A stretch of 64,000 nucleotides of DNA, taken from contig NZ_JBHSHD010000006.1 of assembly GCF_042652785.1 (NCBI RefSeq), positions 365,481-429,480 on the forward strand, written 5' to 3'. A model generated the notes under the pieces. The model saw only the letters and a list, made by a program, of their open reading frames with translations, was not told the DNA's origin and made no database searches. The stretch comes from Dokdonella_A ginsengisoli. GTDB taxonomy: Bacteria > Pseudomonadota > Gammaproteobacteria > Xanthomonadales > Rhodanobacteraceae. Numbering within the stretch: the first letter of the stretch is position 1; every line of letters starts with the position of its first letter. Shown piece after piece: positions 9,022 through 20,700 of this stretch. The position numbers and the translations under genes are program-made.

Positions 9022-9933
9022 GTGCACCATTTGCGGCTCGTGATAGCCGTTGCCAAGAAACTGCTCTTGGCGTTCGCCGCCCTGTTCGGTGCCGTGCTGT
9101 TTGTCCGCATGCTGTTGCTACCGGGGCTACAGGCCATATTCCATCCCGACGACTCCGTCACGAGCCTGGTGCGGCGGACCGGCACTATCGTTTCCGCCGT
9201 GCTGGCTTACTGGGCCTACGTCCGCATCGTCGAAGACCGCAATGCCAGTGAACTGCGCCCCGCGACACTCGCGGTCATGCTCGGCGGCGCATCCGGTGGT
9301 CTGCTGATAGCGATTTCGATGCTGTTGGTGCTTGCGCTCGGGGCGTATGAGATCACCGCCTACCATGGACTGCAGCACGGCCTGCTCGGCATCGGCGGTC
9401 TGATCGTGATTGCCGCGACCCTGGAAGAAATCGCCTACCGCTGCATCCTTTTCCGCATCCTAGAAACCGTCTGGGGCACCGTCCCGGCATTGTGTCTGCA
9501 GTCCGTGATTTTCGCGTTCGGTCATCTCGAAAATATCGAGGGCCGCGCCAGCATGCAGGAACTGGTCACGATGATCGTGTCGGTAACCTTGACCGGTGCA
9601 CTCTGGACCCTCGTGTTCGTGCTTTCGCGCAACCTCTGGGCCGCCGCAGCGAATCACGCTGCGTGGAACTTCACGATCATCCTCTCCGGATTGCCCCTGT
9701 CAGGCATTGAAGACTGGCGTCGCATGGCACCGATGGTTGGCGAGTATCGCGGCCCGGTCTGGCTGACAGGAGGTTTGTTCGGTCCAGAAAGCTCCATCGT
9801 CACGATCGTCATGCTCGCGGTCACCGTCGCTGCCATGCTGTACTGGGCCAAGCGAAGGAATCGTCTCATCGGCGGCGCGGCATGGCGTGTCGATACGCTC
9901 AAGCCACTGCAACCGGAAGCCGGTCATGCCTGA
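9022..9933 (+). CDS. CPBP-family intramembrane metalloprotease
   Basis: A 303-residue polytopic membrane protein of the CAAX prenyl protease 2/bacteriocin-processing (CPBP, ABI) family. Motif 1 EEIAYR is at residues 135-140, motif 2 FAFGH at 164-168, and motif 3 NHAAWN at 211-216, which together form the glutamate/histidine intramembrane active site. About eight hydrophobic segments are visible. Substrates are unknown. GTG 9022 is preferred because AGGAG lies six bases upstream. ATG 8998 and an ATG at 8956 are in-frame alternatives without a good site. The 3' end overlaps the cupin gene, so they are probably co-transcribed. Confidence 0.85.
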   Translation: MHHLRLVIAVAKKLLLAFAALFGAVLFVRMLLLPGLQAIFHPDDSVTSLVRRTGTIVSAVLAYWAYVRIVEDRNASELRPATLAVMLGGASGGLLIAISMLLVLALGAYEITAYHGLQHGLLGIGGLIVIAATLEEIAYRCILFRILETVWGTVPALCLQSVIFAFGHLENIEGRASMQELVTMIVSVTLTGALWTLVFVLSRNLWAAAANHAAWNFTIILSGLPLSGIEDWRRMAPMVGEYRGPVWLTGGLFGPESSIVTIVMLAVTVAAMLYWAKRRNRLIGGAAWRVDTLKPLQPEAGHA

Positions 9934-10327
9934 AGCCTTGTCGCCACGCGGCATCGCCGCATCGCTGACCGAACATTGGTCGCCGCGCGTCATTGCCGAA
10001 CTCGACCAGAGCTACGTCAAGGTCGCCAAAGTCCAGGGCACGATCGGCTGGCATAGCCACGAGAGCGAAGACGAGCTTTTCGTTGTCCTGAAAGGCTGCT
10101 TGCGCATCGACATGGAAGCGGGGCCGGTGGTCCTCAATGAAGGCGATCTGTTCGTCGTGCCCGCCGGTACGCGACACAACCCCAGCGCACCGGACGAGTG
10201 CCTGATCATGCTCATCGAGCGAAAATCGACGCTTCACACCGGCACGGTCGTGAACGAAAAGACGCGCACATTGGCGGAACAACTCCGCCCGGTCCCGAGC
10301 AATGCATGCTCGCGTGAATTCGACTAA
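9926..10327 (+). CDS. Single-domain cupin protein
   Basis: A 133-residue beta-barrel protein. Cupin motif 1 gives metal ligands His43, His45 and Glu49 in GWHSHESEDE, and motif 2 gives His84 in PAGTRHNP. All four ligands are intact, so metal binding is likely, but small cupins of this type have varied or unknown reactions. The start ATG 9926 lies inside the end of the CPBP gene (stop at 9931-9933) with GGAAGCC upstream. The longer in-frame start at 9887 would overlap more and is less likely. Confidence 0.85.
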   Translation: MPEALSPRGIAASLTEHWSPRVIAELDQSYVKVAKVQGTIGWHSHESEDELFVVLKGCLRIDMEAGPVVLNEGDLFVVPAGTRHNPSAPDECLIMLIERKSTLHTGTVVNEKTRTLAEQLRPVPSNACSREFD

Positions 10328-10711
10328 CCAAGTCAGACTTGGGTCGTTCGTATTTCAATGTCCGCTGCTGGCCGACAGCGGGCTCCCGAACCTGGGTCTG
10401 GCCGCATCGCTCAGGCGCATCGTCCGCTTTGATTCCAGGCAATGGACGACACTCTCGATTCGGGAATGGTCGGGCAACCTCCGGACTGCCCGGCGATTCT
10501 TCGTTCGACGAGCCGCCACTGGGGGAGTGACGATCGGCTCGTGATACGAAGGCGTTCTCCCTCGACATCCCGGACGATGGATGCCTCGTGCAGGCTTGCG
10601 CCGTGATCATTCCGAGAAACGACCCGGGCCGCTGCGGCGGCGCTGTGCCTCGCCCGTCGCGAACGGGGCCTTGCCGCAAGACGGCGATCCTCGCGTGTGG
10701 CTGGTTCCTCG
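10328..10711. other. Spacer without recognisable gene
   Basis: It separates the cupin gene from the convergent kinase gene. A small hairpin CCAAGT/ACTTGG sits directly after the cupin stop (10328-10342) but has no T-run. Open frames such as 10411-10722 on the minus strand are Arg/Ser-rich with no start signal and are not called. I see nothing else in it. Confidence 0.5.
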
Positions 10712-13417
10712 TCACGCCGCATCGAGTCGACTCAAGCGGGCCTGCCACTGAACGACGCGGGGATGCCCGGCGCCGAGCGCCGCCTGCATGCGCGTCACGG
10801 CGCGTTCCAGATCGGCGCGCGCCCGTGGCCGGTCCTTGCCGCCTTGCCAGTCGGTGAGGGCGGCGACGGCGTCGCACACGCCCAGTTGCCAGCTCTCGGG
10901 ATCGACCGAGTTCCCGAAGATTCCCTTCGCCTCCGCAATCTTCTCTTCGGCCAGATCGTTCCGGCCGACGTCCAGCGCGGCCTCCGCTGCGCCCAGCAGC
11001 ATCCGGGCCAGGGCTGATTTCGATCCGCTGCCCATCGCGCGCAGTTCTTCCTCCGCGTGCTCGAATCGGGCGAAGGCCTCCTGCGGGCCGGCCGCTTTCA
11101 GGAGGGTTGCGCTGGCGATTTCCGCTTCCCGCAACGCGGCCCGCAGGCGCGATTGCGGCGGCACCTTGAGATCGTCGAGCGCCTGATGCGTTTCGGCGAT
11201 CTTCGCGGTCCGCAGGGTTTCGTCGCCGGAAAGCGTCGCGATACGGCCGCCGAGAGCGGCCCATTGGACGCGAAAACGCTTCATCTGGTCGGGCGCGAAT
11301 TCGCGGACCATGGCTTGCGACCGCTCCAGCACGGTCGCTGCCTCCTGGGGGCGCGCCAGGTCCACCGTGATCTGCGCCTGGCCGTACATCATCATGGCGA
11401 TGTCGGCGGTGGGGCCGGTGGCTTTCAGGTTGAGTTCGACGCTGCGCTGCATTTCGTCGAGCCCCTGCACCACCAGGCCGACGCGGGCGGTGCAGTACGC
11501 CATCTGGCCCAGCGTCGCCAGGGCATCGGCGCTGTTCTCGCGTCCGAGGCGGGTGTACATGTCGATCGCGTTGCGGAATTGGGCACGCGCCTCGACCAGG
11601 TCGTCGGCCATTGCGAGCTTCACCGCGTAGGTGCCGAGGAGCATCGCGTTCTTGCGCGTGTCGCGCGGCGGGCTGCCCAAGGCGACGACCGCCTCGCGAT
11701 AGAACTTCAACGTCTGGTCGAGCTTGCCCGACAGCAACTCGGACTCGGCCAATATGCGCCGGCAGCCCGCCTGAATGTCGCGAGCCTGCTCCGGTGCGAG
11801 CGTTGCGGCCTGCTGCAGGCCGGTCTCGGCCCAGCGGCGCGCTTCGTCCCACTTTTGACTGGTCCATTCCAGATCGGCGAGCGAACAGGACAGTTCGGCG
11901 CTGACGGAAGGCGGCAGGTTCTTCTTCGGATCGGTGAGCAGGGACAGCAGAACGGGTTCGAGCGCACGCGCGTTGCCGCGCTGCTCGTAGGCTTGCATGA
12001 GCGTGTCGAACAGCCGGGGATAGAGTTCGGGGTGGCTCTCGGCGGCCTGGGTGACGCGCTGCGCTGCCAGCGCGAGCAGGTCGTCGATCTTGATCGCCTC
12101 GTTGTTCGGCGCCGCCGATCCGAGCACCGAGAGCAGAAAGTCGACGGTCATGTCCGAACGCGCGGCCTGCGCCTGCGCATTGGCCTGCTCGGTTTCCGCC
12201 ACCGCGCGCGCTGCCTGCGCGGCGTCGCGCTGCTCGGATGCCAGGCGCGCCTGCCACAGCGCCACTACGATCCCCGCCGCCAGGCTCAGTCCGATGGCCG
12301 CGGAAACGCCCAGCGCCAGTGCGTTGCGGCGGACGAAGCGCCGCACGCGATACACGCCGCCGTCCAGCGTGCGCGCCTGGATGGGGCGGTGCGCGAACGC
12401 ATCGTCCAGATCCCGCAGCATGTCCTCGACGTTGGCGTAGCGGTCGTCCGGGGATTTCGCCAGGGCCTTCAGCGCGATGGCGTCGAGATCGGCGATCAGC
12501 TCGCGCGGCAGATCCGGGGTCTCGCCGGCCGTGCTCGGCGGTACCGGCAGGTCTTCGCCGATGCGTTTCACGCACGTGGCGATCGACAGGTTGTGGAAGT
12601 CGAACGGCGGCTTCCTCGCGATGAGGAAGTAGAGCAGCGCGCCGAGGCCGTAGAGGTCGGTGCGCACGCTGGCCTGGCCGTTGCGGACCTGCTCGGGCGA
12701 GGCGTATTCGAGCGTCAGCGGCTGCATGGTGTCCGCCCGGCGTTCCTCGTTGAGCAGGCGCGCGATGCCGAAGTCGAGCAGGTGCGCATGGCCGTCGCGA
12801 TCGACCAGGACATTGTTCGGCTTGATGTCGCGATGCGCGACCGAATGCGCGTGCGCATGGGCCACGGCGGCGGCCACCTGGCGGAAGACGCCGATGCGCG
12901 CGTCGAAGTCCGCCGCCTGGGCGGTCCGGCTCCACGCATCCAGCGGCAGGCCCTCGACGAAATCGGTGACGAGATAGGGCTGCCCGCCCGCCGTCACGCC
13001 GCCGTCGATGAGGCGGGGGATGTTGGGGTGCTGCAGCTGCGCGAGCAGGTGGCGCTCCATCTCCAGCCGCGCGCGCAGTTGCGGCGTGTCGCCGTACAGG
13101 AACTTGATCGCCACGCGCTTTTCGTAGGTGCCGTCGCTGCGTTCGGCCATCCATACGTCGCCCATGCCGCCGCGGCCCAGCCGGTGCAGGGCGCGCCAGG
13201 GACCGACGCGCTCGCCGTCGTGGGTATGCGCCAGCGGATCCTGTTCCGCCCGCTCGATGTCGGCCAGCCATTGGCGCAGGGCGCGGGCATGCGCGGATTC
13301 GGCGGTGTCGAGCAGTTCGGCCAGGCGCGTCGCGCGCTGCTCCAGCGGCAGATCCAGGATCGCGTCGAGTTGCCGTTCGAGCAATGGCCAGTCGAGGGCG
13401 GAGTTGGGCGTCGACAT
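10712..13417 (-). CDS. Membrane Ser/Thr protein kinase with TPR-like sensor region
   Basis: 901 residues. The cytoplasmic Hanks-type kinase domain spans about 71-350. Its Gly loop GRGGMG is at 81-86, the ATP-binding Lys at 105, the catalytic loop HRDIKPNN at 195-202 and DFG at 215-217, so it should be active. A single membrane segment follows near 370-395 (ALGVSAAIGLSLAAGIVVALW), then a long helical, TPR-like periplasmic region to the end. It lies 263 bp downstream of, and on the same strand as, a TIGR02999-type sigma factor. In known pairs of this kind the kinase phosphorylates its sigma factor. The start at ATG 13417 is the first Met before the conserved N-terminal helix; the frame stays open further upstream but with poor codon use. 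Confidence 0.92.
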   Translation of the reverse strand: MSTPNSALDWPLLERQLDAILDLPLEQRATRLAELLDTAESAHARALRQWLADIERAEQDPLAHTHDGERVGPWRALHRLGRGGMGDVWMAERSDGTYEKRVAIKFLYGDTPQLRARLEMERHLLAQLQHPNIPRLIDGGVTAGGQPYLVTDFVEGLPLDAWSRTAQAADFDARIGVFRQVAAAVAHAHAHSVAHRDIKPNNVLVDRDGHAHLLDFGIARLLNEERRADTMQPLTLEYASPEQVRNGQASVRTDLYGLGALLYFLIARKPPFDFHNLSIATCVKRIGEDLPVPPSTAGETPDLPRELIADLDAIALKALAKSPDDRYANVEDMLRDLDDAFAHRPIQARTLDGGVYRVRRFVRRNALALGVSAAIGLSLAAGIVVALWQARLASEQRDAAQAARAVAETEQANAQAQAARSDMTVDFLLSVLGSAAPNNEAIKIDDLLALAAQRVTQAAESHPELYPRLFDTLMQAYEQRGNARALEPVLLSLLTDPKKNLPPSVSAELSCSLADLEWTSQKWDEARRWAETGLQQAATLAPEQARDIQAGCRRILAESELLSGKLDQTLKFYREAVVALGSPPRDTRKNAMLLGTYAVKLAMADDLVEARAQFRNAIDMYTRLGRENSADALATLGQMAYCTARVGLVVQGLDEMQRSVELNLKATGPTADIAMMMYGQAQITVDLARPQEAATVLERSQAMVREFAPDQMKRFRVQWAALGGRIATLSGDETLRTAKIAETHQALDDLKVPPQSRLRAALREAEIASATLLKAAGPQEAFARFEHAEEELRAMGSGSKSALARMLLGAAEAALDVGRNDLAEEKIAEAKGIFGNSVDPESWQLGVCDAVAALTDWQGGKDRPRARADLERAVTRMQAALGAGHPRVVQWQARLSRLDAA

Positions 13418-13680
13418 GAGGGAAGTCGGTAGCGGATCGGGATGGACCGGGGAAAAATCGGAATTCGGGGCGAAAGGCGGGCATTGCTCGTGGATGAAGC
13501 GGCGTCCGGGGCGTCCCGGGGGCCGGGCGGGCTTTCCACCGCGTACGGCCCGGTTCGCCGATACGACGCTCGCCGCAGGCCGTGTTCTTCCGCCAAGGGC
13601 ACCGAGCCCTCGCATCCGTCGAGTCCCCCCTGTAGTCGCCGGCAACGCGGGATGCGCCCGCGCCGCGTCAACGCGTTGCG

Positions 13681-14280
13681 TCAATCGGCCTCGCGCAAGC
13701 GGCCGATCATCCAGCCCCTGGCCTTGATCCAGTCGCGGCGCACGGTCCGCTCGTCGATGCCCAGCGCGGCGCCGATTTCCGCGTCGCCCAGTCCCACGTA
13801 GAACCTCAACGAGACGATCTGGGCCATGCGCGGAAATATCTGTCCGAGCTGGTCGATGACTTCGTTGATCTCCAGCACCTGTTCGGCGTGACGTCCGTCG
13901 ATGTCAGGGGCGGCGTGTTCGTCGAGGGCTTCCGTGGGCGCGGCGCTGCCGCGCTTGCGCGCCAGCTTCCTGCGCGCATGGTCGGTGAGCACGAAGCGCA
14001 TCGCGCGCGTGGCCAGGTAGTAGAAGTGGTTGATGTCCGTGACCACCAGGTCCGGCGATTCCTGCAGCTTGAGGTAGACCTCGTGGACCAGTGCCGTCGT
14101 CGACAGCGTGGGACTCGCGCCGAAGGCGTGGCGCTGCGCGTGCGCCGCGCGCAGCAGGTTGCGGTAGGCCTGCGTCATCATCGAGGCGAGGCTGTGGGAC
14201 GGGTCGCGTATGGCGCTGTCCAATGTCTCCCGCAACCGGTCGAGGACGACGTCGTCGGCTGAATCGGCGGCTCCGGACAT
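13681..14280 (-). CDS. ECF-type sigma factor of the kinase-linked TIGR02999/ECF43 type
   Basis: 199 residues: an alternative sigma factor with region 2 (about 35-125, ending in FYYLATRAMRFVLTDHAR) and region 4 helix-turn-helix (LGDAEIGAALGIDERTVRRDW). In region 2 the usual acidic DAED motif is replaced by Ser60-Thr-Thr-Ala (STTALVHEVYLKL). In ECF43 members a Thr at this place is phosphorylated by the adjacent kinase to allow core binding. No anti-sigma gene is present; the kinase gene follows instead. Start ATG 14280 has GGAA nine bases upstream; ATG 14310 in frame is an alternative. It is divergent from the giant DUF11 gene. Confidence 0.88.
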   Translation of the reverse strand: MSGAADSADDVVLDRLRETLDSAIRDPSHSLASMMTQAYRNLLRAAHAQRHAFGASPTLSTTALVHEVYLKLQESPDLVVTDINHFYYLATRAMRFVLTDHARRKLARKRGSAAPTEALDEHAAPDIDGRHAEQVLEINEVIDQLGQIFPRMAQIVSLRFYVGLGDAEIGAALGIDERTVRRDWIKARGWMIGRLREAD

Positions 14281-14734
14281 GCAGTGTTCCAAAGTTGCAC
14301 TTCTGCTCATTGTAGCGACTCGCAGTGCATCCGATCGACGCCGTGCCGACCGCATCGCGCAAGGCCGGTTCGCAGCTGCGCACGGCCGCAGTCCACAGCC
14401 GCCGGAAAATTTTTTCGCCGCCGCCGGTGGTCGTGTCCGGATTCGCCGCGCTTTTGCGAGATAGGCACGACGACCAGGGATGAACGGACGAGCGAACCAT
14501 GAGGCCGGGACGCCGCAAGAGCGGGAAATTTCCGCAGCGGCCGCCCCCGGAATTCGCTGCCGAATTGCAGAAATACATTATTCACGAAGTCACGACACCA
14601 AGGGTCGGTAGGATTCCGGCGCGCTCGCAGGGGTGAGCGCAGGGAGTGGGCGAGACAAGGGCCGCTCCCGCACTCGCAGACAAACTCGGATGTCCCGCCG
14701 AAATCAACGACGCCTCAACGGGCGAGGGGGGTTC
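14281..14734. other. Divergent control region between sigma factor and DUF11 gene
   Basis: About 450 bp containing the promoters for the minus-strand sigma factor/kinase pair and the plus-strand DUF11 gene. It has locally AT-rich tracts (around 14404-14416 and 14565-14585) that could hold promoter elements, but I cannot assign a specific -35/-10 pair. GAGGGGGG at about 14724-14731 is the ribosome binding site that fixes the DUF11 start. Confidence 0.5.
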
Positions 14735-17700
14735 ATGCGTTCGAAATTCGGGAAATACGCGTCCAGCCGGCACCTGATCCGGCTGCGCGACGGCATCCTC
14801 GCCGGCGCTTGCATGGCCGCGCTGCTCGCATGCCCCGCGCATGCCACGACGCCCGGAACGCCGGGCACGCCGCAGTCGGCCACCCCCCTGTTCATCGAGA
14901 ACTTCCAGAATGCCGATCCGGCGACCTGGGTGCGGTTGACGACGTATGCGCCGGACATCCCGGGCACCGGCAGCACGCCGAACCTTCCGCCCAAGCCCGC
15001 CGGCGAAAGCTACACCGCCGACGCGCCGTGGCTCACGGCGTGCAACGGCATGGTGCTGTCGTTCAATTCCGGCGGCGCCACGCCCGCCGAATGCGGCGCC
15101 GGCGGCTGGGACGGCGTGCGCCAGCTGGCGCAGGCGCTGGGCCAGGTCGACGGCATGACGCAGGCGCAGGCACGGCAGAACCTCGCCGTGGCCGCGTTCA
15201 CGCAAGCCAATCCGGGCGCGAACCTGACGCAGTTCCGAACCTCGGTGGAGGTGCCCTTTCTGGCACCCTCGACGCGCTTCGTCACGTTCAGCGTCGATGC
15301 CGCCGCCATCAGCTGCTTCGCCGCGCATCCGGCGTTCCAGTTCGCGATCTTCAGCGGCGTGGGCGCGCCGATTCCGGTCGGCAGCACGCTGGATCCGTGC
15401 GCCGCAGGCACGCCGACCCAGCCGGTCGAGGCGATCGGTGGAAGCGCGGCGACCATCATCAACGCGGCGCGCTTCACGACCAATCAGTCCTATCCGTTCA
15501 CGGGCACCTCGCTCGGCGTCCTGATGCGCAATGCGCAGGCAAGCGGCGGCGGCAACGACGCCGCCTTCGACAACATCCGCATCTACGACGCGACGCCGCA
15601 GCTGGACAAGACGTTTGCGCCGTCGGTCATCGCCGTCGGCGACACGGCGACGCTGACCCTGACGGTCACCAATACCGACGAGCTCGCCGCCAAGAGCGGG
15701 TTCTCCTTCACCGACGCGCTGCCGGCGGGCCTGACGGTCGCCGCCACGCCGGCGCCGGGCAACAGCTGCGGCGGTACGGTGACGGCCGCGGCCGGCAGCA
15801 CCAGCGTCGCCCTTGCCGGCGGCTCGCTGGCCTCCGGGGTGGCCTCCTGCGCCGTCACCGTGCCGGTGATCGCCAGCGCCGTCGGCTCGTACACCAACGG
15901 GCCGGCCAACATCACCTCGTCGACCGGGCTCAATCCGCCGGCGAACGCCACGCTCATCGCGATGTCGACGCTGGGAACCGGTTGCCCGAAGGTGCCGATC
16001 TACACGAACACCGGCGAAGGTGCGCTGCTGCTGCAGGTCTGGGATCCGACCGACGGCACCGAGCTGGGCTCGGTGCCGCTGAGCGCCTCCTACGGCGACA
16101 TCGCGATCACGGCGGACGGCAGCGTCGTCTACGGCGCGCATTTCAGCGAAGCCCTGCCGGAGGGCCGGACGATCGACCGGATCGATCCGAGCACCGGCGC
16201 GGTGATAGGCAGCTTCGAAGTCACCGGAGACATGGCCACCGACGACGTCACCGCCATCAACGGACTGAGCGTGCGCGGCGACGGCAATCTGCTGGCCGGC
16301 TCGTACCTGACCAGCAACATCTACATCGTGGACCCGGCGACGGGAGTGAGCACCCGGCTCGGCGCCGGCTTCCCGACGGACGTGGTGTCCGCCGGCGACT
16401 TCGTGACGCTGCCGGACGGAGACATCCTGGCCCTGGGCGCCCAGCTCGACGGCTCGGTCGCGGTGTACCGCATACCGCCCGATCTTTCGATCTTCCAGGT
16501 CGGCACGGTCGGCTCCACCTACGGTGCCGCCATGTCCGGCGGCGACCTCTACCTGATCGGCTCCGCGGGCGAGCTGTACCGCGTGGAATCCATTCCCACC
16601 ACGGCCTCCACCGACGTGCTGCCGGCCACCCTCGTCGTCAACACGGGGCTGCCGTTCTACGGCGCGACGTCCGCCCAGGACGCGGGCGACAGCGTGTGCC
16701 ATCCGGCGGTGCTGACGCTGCAGAAAACCTGGGTCGGTGCGCAGGTCGGCGACGCCGTCTCGGTGCAGGCCAGCATCGACGGCAACCTCATCGACAGCAT
16801 GGACTCGCTCGTCGCGAGCCCGAACCAGACGACCACCGACGCCACGCCGATCACCGTGTACGGCGGCGACGTGGTCGATTTCTCCGAGACGTTCACCGCG
16901 GGTGCCGCCGCCGACTACGCCAGCGCGCTGGCCTGTACCGGAAACGCCAATCCGCTCGTCGGCGACACGCTGACCGTCGGCGCTGCCGACACCTCGATCG
17001 TGTGCACCTACACGAACACCGGCCTCAGCACGGATCTGGCGATCACCAAGACCGACGGCAGTGCGACCTACATCGCGGGCAGTCCGATCACCTACACGAT
17101 CGTGGCGAGCAACGCAGGTCCGGCCGACGCGATCGGCGCGACCGTCGCCGACACGATTCCGCCGAGCATCGTGAGTCCGACCTGGACGTGCACCGGAGCC
17201 GGTGGCGCGAGCTGCCCCGCCTCCGGCGTCGGCGACATCAACGCGAGCGTGAACCTCCCCGTCGGCGGCACGGCGACCTTCGTCGTCGCCGGCACGGTCA
17301 GCGCGAGCGCGAGCGGCAATCTCGTCAACACGGCGACGGTCGCGGTGCCGGGCGGCATGAGCGATCCGGTGCCCGGCAACGACTCGGCGACCGACACCGA
17401 CACCGCCGCGGGTTCGCCCTTCGTCTGCGACGTCTCGACGATCTTCGTCGGCCAGGGCAGTCCCACCCAGCTGAATGCGGCGGTCTACGGCTCCGGCGGC
17501 ACCGCCACGTTCAATCCGATCGGGCCTGCATCCGACTGGATCTACAACGCCGTGGCCTACCGTGACGCCGATCGCTTCATCTACGCGATCACCCAGGCCA
17601 GGAACGCCGCGAACCCGGCCGGGCACCTGCTGAGAATCGACCCGACCACCGGCCTGGCCGCGGATCTGGGCGCGATCACCGGCCCGCTGGCGACCAGCGG

Positions 17701-20700
17701 CGCGAACATCGGAGCGTTCGACGCGTCCGACAACTACTGGATCGCCATCAGCGCCGGCACCGCCATCTACCGCCTCGATCTCACCACCCGTGTGGCGACG
17801 CCGGTCAACCTGGTGCCGTCGCAGGCGATCAACGTCAGCGATTTCACCTACGCCGACGGCTTCCTGTGGGGCGTGACCAACAGCGTGCAGACGCTGGTGC
17901 GCATCGATCCGGCCACCGGCAACATCGCGCAGTTCCCGGTGCCGTTCATTCCGGCGGGCACGTACGGCGCGATCTGGACCTTCGGCAACGGCAACCTCGG
18001 CCTCAGCAACAACGTCAGCGGCGTGATCTACCAGATCGCCGTGACCAATCCCGCGGGCACGCCGACGCTGACGCTGGTGTCCGCCTCGCCCGGCCCTTCG
18101 TCGAGCAACAACGACGGAACCGCCTGCATCGCACCGCCGGTCGACCTGGGCATCGTCAAGACCGGTCCTGCCACAGCGGCGCCCGGAGGCGCGCTGTCGT
18201 GGAATCTCCTCGTCACCAACCACGGTCCCGGCGCGAGTTCCGGCTTCACGGTCAGCGACGTCGTGCCGGCGGGCGTCACCGGTGTCGCCTCGCCGACCCC
18301 GGGGTGCACCGTCGCGGGCAACACCGTCACCTGCGTGGGAGGCGCTCTCGCCAGCGGCGACACGTTCACGATCACGATCACCGGCAACGCGCCCAACCCG
18401 TTCACCGCCGCCCTCACCAATACCGCGACGGTCACGGGCAACGAACAGGATCCCAATCCTGCCAACGACACGGCCGACGCCACCGTCGCGCCCCAGCCGC
18501 CGCAGTTGACCGTTTCCAAGACCGCCACGCCCAATCCGTTCGTCGTCGGTCAATCGGGCAGCTACGTCATCACCGTGCAGAACGCGGGTACGGGCCCGAC
18601 CACGGCACCGATCACGGTTGCCGACACGCTGCCGTCGGGCGTCACCTTCGTCAGCGCGGCGGGCGCCGGCTGGAGCTGCACGGGTGCGCCAGCACTGAGC
18701 TGCACCTTCGCAGGGACCCTCGCCGCGGGCGCCACCACGACACTGACGATCGACGTCACGGTCAATGCCGGTGCGACCAACGCGGACAACAGCGCGACCG
18801 CAAGCGGCGGCGGCGATCCGGGCTGTCCGGCCGCCGGGCGCTGCACCGGTACGGTGGTCGTGCCGGTTTCGGCGATCGCCGACCTCGGCATCACCAAGAC
18901 CGACGGCAGCACGATCTACACGCCCGGCAGCCCGATCACGTACACGATCGTGGCCAGCAACGCGGGACCGAGCATCGCGGTCGGCGCGACCGTGGTCGAC
19001 ACGATCCCGCCGGGAATCACCGGCGCGACGTGGACCGCGGTCTACTCGGCCGGCGCCTCGGGGCCGCCGGGCGGAACCGGCAGCATCAACGCGACGGTGA
19101 CCATCCCCGCGGGCGGCACGGCGACGTTCACGCTGACCGGCACGGTCGACGCGAACGCGACCGGGCCCCTGACCAACACCGCGACGGTGGCGTCGCCGGC
19201 CGACACGCCCGATCCGGTGCCCGGCAACAACAGCGCGACGGACACCGATGCGCAGGGTCCGCAGCTGACCGTGGCCAAGAGCGCGACGCCCAATCCGTTC
19301 GTGGTCGGCCAGCCGGCGAGCTACGCGATCGTCGTGACGAACTCCGGCGGCGCGCCGACCAGTGCGCCGATCACCATCGCCGACACGTTGCCGGCCGGCA
19401 TCACGCTGACGACCTCCGGCGGCGCGGGCTGGACGTGCACCGGCACGACGGCGCTGAGCTGCACCTTCAGCGGCACGCTGGCGGCGGGCGCGAGCACGAC
19501 CTTGACCTTGAACGTCGACGTCGCCGCGAGCGCCGCGAACGGCGACAACACGGCGACCGCGAGCGGCGGCGGCGATCCGGGCTGTCCCGCGGCGACGCGC
19601 TGCGTCGGCACCGTCGTGGTGCCGGTGACGCCGGTGGCCGACATCGCGGTGCTCAAGACGGTCGACAACGCGACGCCGAACGTCGGCGAGCAGGTCACCT
19701 TCACGATCACGGCCACCAACCTCGGGCCCAACGACGCGACGGGCGTGGCCATCACCGACAGCCTGCCGTTCGGCATGACCCTGGTGTCGGCCACGCCGTC
19801 GGCCGGCACGTTCGACGCGGCCAGCGGACTGTGGACGATCGGCAACCTGCCCGACGGCGCCAGCCAGACGCTGACCCTGACGGTCTCCATCGACGTGGCC
19901 GGCACGCTGACCAACCATGCGGTGGTCAGCGCCTCCGACCAGACGGATCCCGACACCAGCAACAACAGTGCGGCGGCGGCCGTCAACGCGGAGCCCAGTG
20001 CGGACATCGGCATCCTGAAGACGGTGGACGACGCGGCGCCGAACGTCGGCAGCGACGTGACCTACACGCTGACGGTGACCAACCACGGCCCGAATGACGC
20101 GACCGGCGTGGAGATCACCGACAACCTGCCGGCCGGCGTGAGCTTCGCCAGCGCGGTGCCGTCGCAGGGTTCGTACGACAGCGGCAGCGGCGTGTGGATC
20201 GTCGGCGCTCTCGCCAACGGCGCCAGTGCGACGCTGACGATCACGGTCCACGTCGACCAGGCCGGCCCGATCACCAATACCGCGACGGTCACGCACCAGG
20301 ATCAGTTCGATCCGAACCCGACCAACAACAGCTCCGGCACGACGATCAACGGACAGTCGGCCGACCTGGCGGTGACCAAGACGGTCGACAACGCGGCGCC
20401 CACCGTCGGCGAGCAGGTCACCTTCACGATCACGATCCACAACAACGGGCCGTCGGATGCAACCAATGTCGTGCTGACCGACCAGCTGCCGGCGACGTTG
20501 TCGTTCGTCTCGGCCGCGCCGTCGCAGGGCAGCTACGACCCGGCCGGCGGCCTGTGGACGATCGGCACGCTGACCGCGGCCGGACCGACCTCGACCGCCA
20601 CGCTGACGATCACGGCGACCGTCGTCGATGCCGGCGCGACGACCAACACGGCCACGGTGACGGGAGCGGACCAGCCCGATCCGAACCCGGCCAACAACAG

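Noticed and set aside
10411..10722. 104-codon minus-strand open frame after the kinase gene
   Set aside because: Arg/Ser-rich, overlaps the kinase end, no ribosome binding site and no domain.
14480..14734. Possible riboswitch (c-di-GMP-like GGGACG and GCAAG pieces) in the DUF11 leader
   Set aside because: The pieces do not fall into the order or pairing of the GEMM aptamer, and no conserved docking helix could be drawn.
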